DNA of 64,000 nucleotides, taken from positions 216,709-280,708 of the forward strand of contig CAVRYH010000012.1 of NCBI GenBank assembly GCA_963725395.1, written 5' to 3'. Positions 60,002 to 64,000 of this stretch are shown one piece after another. Position numbers and translations under genes: made by a program. The notes under the pieces were generated by a model. It was given only the letters and a program-made list of their open reading frames with translations. It was not told where the DNA came from and ran no database searches. The DNA is from Bog-756 sp963725395. Lineage in GTDB: Bacteria > Actinomycetota > Acidimicrobiia > Acidimicrobiales > RAAP-2. Numbering within the stretch: the first letter of the stretch is position 1; each line of letters starts with the position of its first letter.

Positions 60002-60916
60002 TCATTTTGGCGCCGCCTGATTCAGTAGTTTCAGAGCCTGACTCGCCGCTTGCTGATATCGAAGTGGAAACTTAGAGGTTTGGGTTTTCTGAGCAACTAC
60101 TGCGGATGTCCAGCTAGGGTGCGCTAGCGAAAGCTTTATTGCTTTGCTCAGAAACGCGTCCGTTGCATGTATGACGTTTTCTCTCTGTGCAACGGTACCC
60201 CAGCCTGTGTTTCGCTGTTGAAATACACCAACGGAGTCAGCATCTCCGTTTGAGCAGTTGTTGAAATCACTCTCAACGAGCGCGGCCTCGAAAGCCGCGA
60301 GCTGAACCGTCGGTGAAGCTGCAATAGCAGTAACCACGCCATCAACCTTCATGTACTCTCTATAGTTGGCAACTTGCGAATACACTTGGCTAATGACCTG
60401 CGAATTTTGGGTCCCCGGAGGAGCAGATTTCCCGTTTACTATACAGTTCACGAGCGGAACAGGGGGTATCAAGGCCGTCCAAGTGCCCTTCTGATTCTCG
60501 GTAGTAGTTACTGCCGTGTATTTGCCACTCATCGATCCCGTCTGGCTGATTGTTCCGGTGACAATGATTTTAATGGAGTTGGCGGGATTGGGTTGTGTAC
60601 TGATCACCGTGAATTGTATTGACTTACCGGTTACGATCCCGGTAAACGGGCCGCCTCCATATAACGGAGGGTTTGGATTCTCCTGGCCACTTATCGCTCC
60701 CGTTATGGTTTGTTTTACGCCGGTTAACGTTCCGTCTGCGAGAACTTGATGAGTTATGTTGTCCCACGCCGTAGCGTACGAGTTGACGAGTACCGCATTG
60801 GGAGTATTGGCATAGGCAGGAGATGCATTGGCGGCGGAAATCAATGGAGTAGCTACGACCGCCAATGCCAAAGTGCTTAATAGGGACAATGTTCTGATGC
60901 GAGACAACCTGAACAT
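60002..60916 (-). CDS. secreted protein with lysozyme-like C-terminal region
   Basis: Exported protein of 304 residues. Signal peptide MFRLSRIRTLSLLSTLALAV with cleavage near residue 35. The middle (about 50-150) is beta-rich with Thr/Gly-Gly repeats. The C-terminal region has AAFEAALVESDFNNCSNGDA and DSVGVFQQRNTGWGT, a motif shared with actinobacterial proteins of lysozyme-like or transglycosylase fold, including the Glu of ALVESDF. The real start is ATG 60916 behind AAGGAGG. It may act on the cell wall. Its AT content is higher than that of its neighbours, suggesting transfer. Confidence 0.72.
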   Translation of the reverse strand: MFRLSRIRTLSLLSTLALAVVATPLISAANASPAYANTPNAVLVNSYATAWDNITHQVLADGTLTGVKQTITGAISGQENPNPPLYGGGPFTGIVTGKSIQFTVISTQPNPANSIKIIVTGTISQTGSMSGKYTAVTTTENQKGTWTALIPPVPLVNCIVNGKSAPPGTQNSQVISQVYSQVANYREYMKVDGVVTAIAASPTVQLAAFEAALVESDFNNCSNGDADSVGVFQQRNTGWGTVAQRENVIHATDAFLSKAIKLSLAHPSWTSAVVAQKTQTSKFPLRYQQAASQALKLLNQAAPK

Positions 60917-61099
60917 CCGGTACCGCCTCCTTGTCGATGTCTTCCGCCCCATCGACCCAGGCAAGCCACCGTCCGCTTCTGCCCGCCATTGGTCCCGTCG
61001 GTCAGTTTCGTAGAGATCGACTCGGGACGCAAGGGTCTGGTCGGTCGAAGGCGACATCCACCTAGAACTGCCGAGAGGGCAATTCGGCCACGGGCGACC

Positions 61100-61585
61100 C
61101 AGGCCTCGTTGCAGAGCCCGACTGTCACTGGGAAGTGGCAAGCGCCGGGAGCACCAGCTCCACATGGGCAAGAACCGGGTGCTGCGGTTGATGCGGAAGG
61201 CCGGCCTGCTCGCCCCCCCGCGGGTGGCCAGACGCCGGCGGCCCCGGGTCCATGACGGCAGGGTCATCACCGACGCCCCCAACGTCCGCTGGGGGACGGA
61301 CGCCACCATGGCCTGGACCAGGAACGACGGTTGGGTCTGGGTGTTCGCCCTCCTCGACCACCACACCGACGAGGCCGCGTGGCCAAGGTGGGCAACCGGT
61401 TCGCCGCCCTCCAGCCGGTCTATGACGCGGTGATCGACCGTTTCGGAGGCCTCGAGCCCAATGTCGCCCGGGGAATCAAGCTCCGCCATGACTGGGGCAG
61501 CCAGTACCGGGCCCACCACTTCCAGGGCTCGCTCAATTGGCTGAGCATCGAAGACGATGCCGCCTTCGTCGGGGAGCCCCAGGGC
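61100..61585 (+). pseudogene. integrase-type transposase, truncated and frameshifted
   Basis: Reads MGKNRVLRLMRKAGLLAPPR, then RWGTDATMAWTRNDGWVWVF with the first catalytic Asp, then (after a one-base shift near 61380) VAKVGNRFAALQPVYDAVID and KLRHDWGSQYRAHHFQGSLN with the second Asp, ending DDAAFVGEPQG. The catalytic Glu, expected about 5 residues later, is missing because another gene piece joins there. Confidence 0.75.
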
Positions 61586-61765
61586 ATATCGGAGGTCGCC
61601 GAGATCCTGGGTCTCAGGCATCACAACAGCGTGACGACCTACCTTCACCGTTACGACAACTTCCCAAAACCGGTCGTCGATAAGAGTGCTGATCGCATTC
61701 GTCTCTGGGTCCGCCAAGACATCGTTGCGTGGCGAAACGAGCGACGGGCTCGGCCCACGATGTAG
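61580..61765 (+). pseudogene. AlpA-like HTH fragment fused to the transposase remnant
   Basis: In the frame of the truncated transposase, the sequence continues ISEVAEILGLRHHNSVTTYL, then YDNFPKPVVDKSADRIRLWV and RQDIVAWRNERRARP, which is an AlpA/MerR-type DNA-binding domain of about 60 residues. The start of its own gene seems lost. The join creates an artificial fusion ORF of about 145 codons. Confidence 0.6.
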
Positions 61766-61951
61766 CCGAATAATCATTCCTGCGAGAAACGTCAGCAGCT
61801 CTAGAGCTTGGGAACAGATTATCAGCCCTCAGCTCACGGCTGAGGTCGGACGAGACAACTTCGAGGTCTTCCTGCCCCACAATGGCACTTCGAGGCTACC
61901 CCCCGTCCCGGTTCGGCTGGCCCTCTGGCCCGGCTAAGACCGGCACCGTCA

Positions 61952-62368
61952 TCAGTAGCTCGTCGGAGCGTCTGTAGACTCCAGCAACGGGCGGGTGGCA
62001 TCCCCGAGAAAACCAGCATCGAATAGATCTGCTTGAAGCTGATCGAAAAGCTCCGAGAGCTTCGAGATCTTATTCTCCCAATCTCGTACCAGCCTGCGTC
62101 CGTAGAGGCCGCCCGGCACTTCTGCCCGTTCGAAACCCAAGTCCTCGCAATGGTCGTCATCGAGCCGCAAGCAGGCGTAATACGCAGTTGGTTGGCCTGG
62201 GTACAGGAGTCCGTACATCTTGGAACCCCGAAGAGATTGCATCCGCTCTTCGAGCCGCAGGAAGGCCTCGGGTGCACCTTTAGGCCCACCAACCGCTAGG
62301 ACACGGGTCACCTGGAACGGCTGCTCGGTTTGGACCGTTGGGCGACCCATCCGAATGATCGTAGACAT
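61952..62368 (-). CDS. GyrI-like effector-binding domain protein
   Basis: Protein of 138 residues from ATG 62368 (MSTIIRMGRPTVQTEQPFQV). YYACLRLDDDHCEDLGFERA and VPGGLYGRRLVRDWENKIS are the features of GyrI-like small-molecule-binding proteins. It probably binds a ligand in the cytosol. It is divergent from a VOC gene with 76 bases between starts, so they may be co-regulated. The family match is by general pattern only. Confidence 0.55.
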   Translation of the reverse strand: MSTIIRMGRPTVQTEQPFQVTRVLAVGGPKGAPEAFLRLEERMQSLRGSKMYGLLYPGQPTAYYACLRLDDDHCEDLGFERAEVPGGLYGRRLVRDWENKISKLSELFDQLQADLFDAGFLGDATRPLLESTDAPTSY

Positions 62369-62444
62369 CGAATCCCCGACGGGTTGTCCCCTGTCCCCGA
62401 ACACCGGGTCGATGGGACGTAGGCACCCTTCTACGATGTCGGCC

Positions 62445-62932
62445 ATGGCCGTTACCTGCACCTGCTGCTCGATGTCGGTCGATTGGTGGGTTGGATCGCG
62501 CTCACACCCCGACCTGCCCATCTGCCACGATTGCCTCGCCGGGCTGAACGCCCAGCGAGATGGGCAAATGCAACTCATGACGGGTACCTGGCTAGCCACA
62601 GGCTTCGAGCCGATCTTCCGTGTCGCCGAAATAACTCGCTCAGTTGCCTGGTTCGACAGGGCGGGATTTGAGGTGTCACTCCACGACAACACCTATGCAT
62701 TCGCCCATCGGAATCGGGACCTCACAATCCATCTTGTCCAGACTGCGGGGGGCGAACTACCGGGCCACTGTGGTCTCTACATCCACTGCCAAGACGCAGA
62801 TCGGGTGGCGGCAGAGTGGAGACAGGCAGGTCTTGACGTGAATGGCCCCCAGGACGAGGACTACGGCAAGCGGGAGGGATCTGTCGCGACCCAGACGGGA
62901 ATGTCATCCGATTTGGCTCACCCATTCGTTAG
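62445..62932 (+). pseudogene. VOC-type protein with N-terminal Cys cluster, frameshifted near its end
   Basis: The frame from ATG 62445 has an N-terminal Cys-rich part (CTCCSMSVDWW, then ICHDCLAG), which may bind zinc. A VOC domain follows (IFRVAEITRSVAWFDRAGFE, then CGLYIHCQDADRVAAEW). Near 62880 one base is missing; the next frame ends the domain as expected, VRDPDGNVIRFGSPIR, with a stop at 62930-62932. Otherwise the frame runs on to 63008. Confidence 0.65.
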
Positions 62933-63141
62933 ACCGATTGGTGGTTACGGGGGTGCCCCCGACCACCGGCTCGGAGGCGTTATCGACCGGAGCGTTCTTG
63001 CGGACTAACTGCCCATGATCGGCACTTTGATGGCACCCCCGTTGCCGTGCTTAGGCTGCCGAAATCACCGACCGAGACGGCATCAAGGGTCGGTTTCTCG
63101 TACTGGATCTTGGCCTGGTTCCAGTCACGACCGCCGATCAT
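62929..63141 (-). CDS. small ORF with a RiPP-leader-like motif
   Basis: Open frame of 70 codons on the minus strand. After MIGGRDWNQAKIQ it has YEKPTLDAVSVGDFGSL, which resembles the YxxPxL...GxF leader of lasso and related peptides bound by PqqD-like domains. The rest, ending GGTPVTTQSV, has no Asp or Glu at ring position 7-9 after the likely Gly. No biosynthetic gene is near. It overlaps the end of the VOC gene by a few bases. Speculative. Confidence 0.28.
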
Positions 63142-63645
63142 TGACTTCACAGGAGGTGGTTCCTGAACCAGTTGCCATCCGCGGGTTCAGCGCCAGCCAA
63201 AGCAGTTGCGATCCGTCAAGGTGACGCGCCGAGTTGGGGATAGAGCGCCGGCGGGCAAGTTGAAGGGTCCCATGGTCGACCAAGCGGAGATCTTCCCGGA
63301 CTTGGCCAACCCGTCTTTTCAGGACCACGCCGACGAGGCCATACACCGCTTCATTCCCGAGTGACGTTTGAGCGATTGCGCGGACACTGTTTTCCACGAC
63401 GGCCAGCTTCACACCGGCCGCATGGGAGGCCACCAATCCGACTTACGAGTAGCTTCATCCGGGGGCATGGGCGACCTTCAGTCCCTGCCCATTCCTAAAC
63501 ACCGAAGCGGGCGCATTGTTCGACGCGGGATGCTTGTGCTAGCCAGCTGACCTGGACTGGCACGAGTGGGGCAGGCGCCTGACTCCACTCGGCGTTAGCG
63601 TCAACCAGTCGCATGTCCCAATCACCCAACGGTTCGGAGGCCGCC
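63142..63645. other. intergenic, no gene recognised
   Basis: Short frames on both strands lack domain features. One plus-strand frame at 63271-63363 (MVDQAEIFPDLANPSFQ) looks coding-like but is too short to name. Confidence 0.4.
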
Positions 63646-64000
63646 ATGTCCCAGGTCCGCGTCCAAACTTCTCCATCTCCCTGACGGATTTGGAACTGGT
63701 GAGGGCATGACGTTCGACGCCCCTTTCGGCCACGCCGGGGATCGGCTCCACGAGTGGATGTTCGCCACCAGGTTCGGCCGCCAGGAGCTTCTCGGCGAGT
63801 CAGGCGGCACCGAGGGGGTCGATCACGTAATGGCCACCCAGTACGGACCCGGGATTGGAGCAGAGATTATGGGCGCGGGAAAGTTCGGACCTCCGGGCTG
63901 GCAGGGCGACCCGGAGTGGCGCGGGTGGTGGGGCGACAACCCGCCGTTCCACACGCCGACGTACGTTCTGACCCACTATCCCCGCCCGTCGTTGGAGATG
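63646..64000 (+). pseudogene. dihydrofolate reductase family protein (RibD C-terminal type), partial and frameshifted
   Basis: From ATG 63646 (behind GGAGG) the expected N-terminus can only be read by changing frame twice: MSQVRVQ, then FSISL, then DGFGTGEGMTFDAPFGHAGD. After that the frame is open to the window edge, with RLHEWMFATRF, EIMGAGKFG and DPEWRGWWGDNPPFHTPTYV, typical of RibD C-terminal/DHFR-like reductases. Two missing bases (in an A run and a G pair) explain the shifts. The gene continues past the window. Confidence 0.72.

Noticed and set aside
62929..63141. Calling this ORF a lasso peptide precursor outright
   Set aside because: No acid at ring position 7-9 after the likely core Gly, unusual spacing, and no maturation genes in the window.

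Overview
The window is GC-rich DNA from an actinobacterium. It carries the actinobacterial FhaA-FhaB-PstP-PbpA-PknB signalling locus next to trpG/pabA and crgA. It also has a predicted F420-dependent oxidoreductase, a mycothiol-type cysteine ligase and many short-chain dehydrogenase and TetR genes. The overall look, including the family of small secreted proteins near 28.3 kb, would suit class Acidimicrobiia; that placement is inference. No rRNA or CRISPR array was found. One tRNA gene, tRNA-Leu(CAG), is clear.

Region by region. 0-5.5 kb is lipid/redox metabolism: SDR, SRPBCC, two luciferase-like monooxygenases, a thioesterase and a thiolase behind a TetR-type palindrome. 5.6-12.6 kb is the conserved cell-division and Ser/Thr-kinase locus, in tight translational coupling but without rodA and pknA. 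12.7-14.4 kb is a tRNA-Leu followed by a decayed IS3 element that abuts an IS110 remnant. 14.5-25 kb is an accessory catabolic and regulatory region: Tat-exported peptide-binding lipoprotein, CoA-transferase, four TetR regulators (three of them in this stretch with visible operators or promoters), an AttH/CrtC-like protein with a membrane partner, and a TetR/SDR divergent module. 25.1-30.4 kb has a broken IS30, an SGNH hydrolase, an ECF sigma factor, small secreted proteins and a transposase scrap.

30.6-36.5 kb is a thiol and one-carbon island. It contains a CoA-disulfide-reductase-rhodanese fusion, a cysteine-rich miniprotein overlapping it, a CsoR-family regulator with the CstR (persulfide-sensing) cysteine pattern and two operators, an MshC-like ligase, and glyA behind a ZTP riboswitch. 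37-49.5 kb holds a broken sulfatase, VOC/AraC genes, an Hsp20 under a CIRCE operator, an HD-GYP-LuxR fusion, a methyltransferase and an Ig-repeat secreted protein. 49.6-51.1 kb carries the second TetR/SDR module, a paralogue of the first with the same two-operator layout. 51.6-56.9 kb contains VOC, a P450 remnant, and an MDR-SDR-sulfotransferase-MBL sulfatase operon. 57.2-64 kb is mobile-element rich: an intact IS3 with a 3-bp target duplication splitting a small ORF, integrase and transposase remnants, a secreted lysozyme-like protein, VOC, and a partial dihydrofolate-reductase-like gene.

Many accessory genes from 13 kb onward carry single-base frameshifts, while the housekeeping genes are intact. 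This is either real decay or uncorrected indel errors in the assembly. Short CTCAGC...GCTGAG palindromes are scattered through the intergenic DNA from 40 kb onward.
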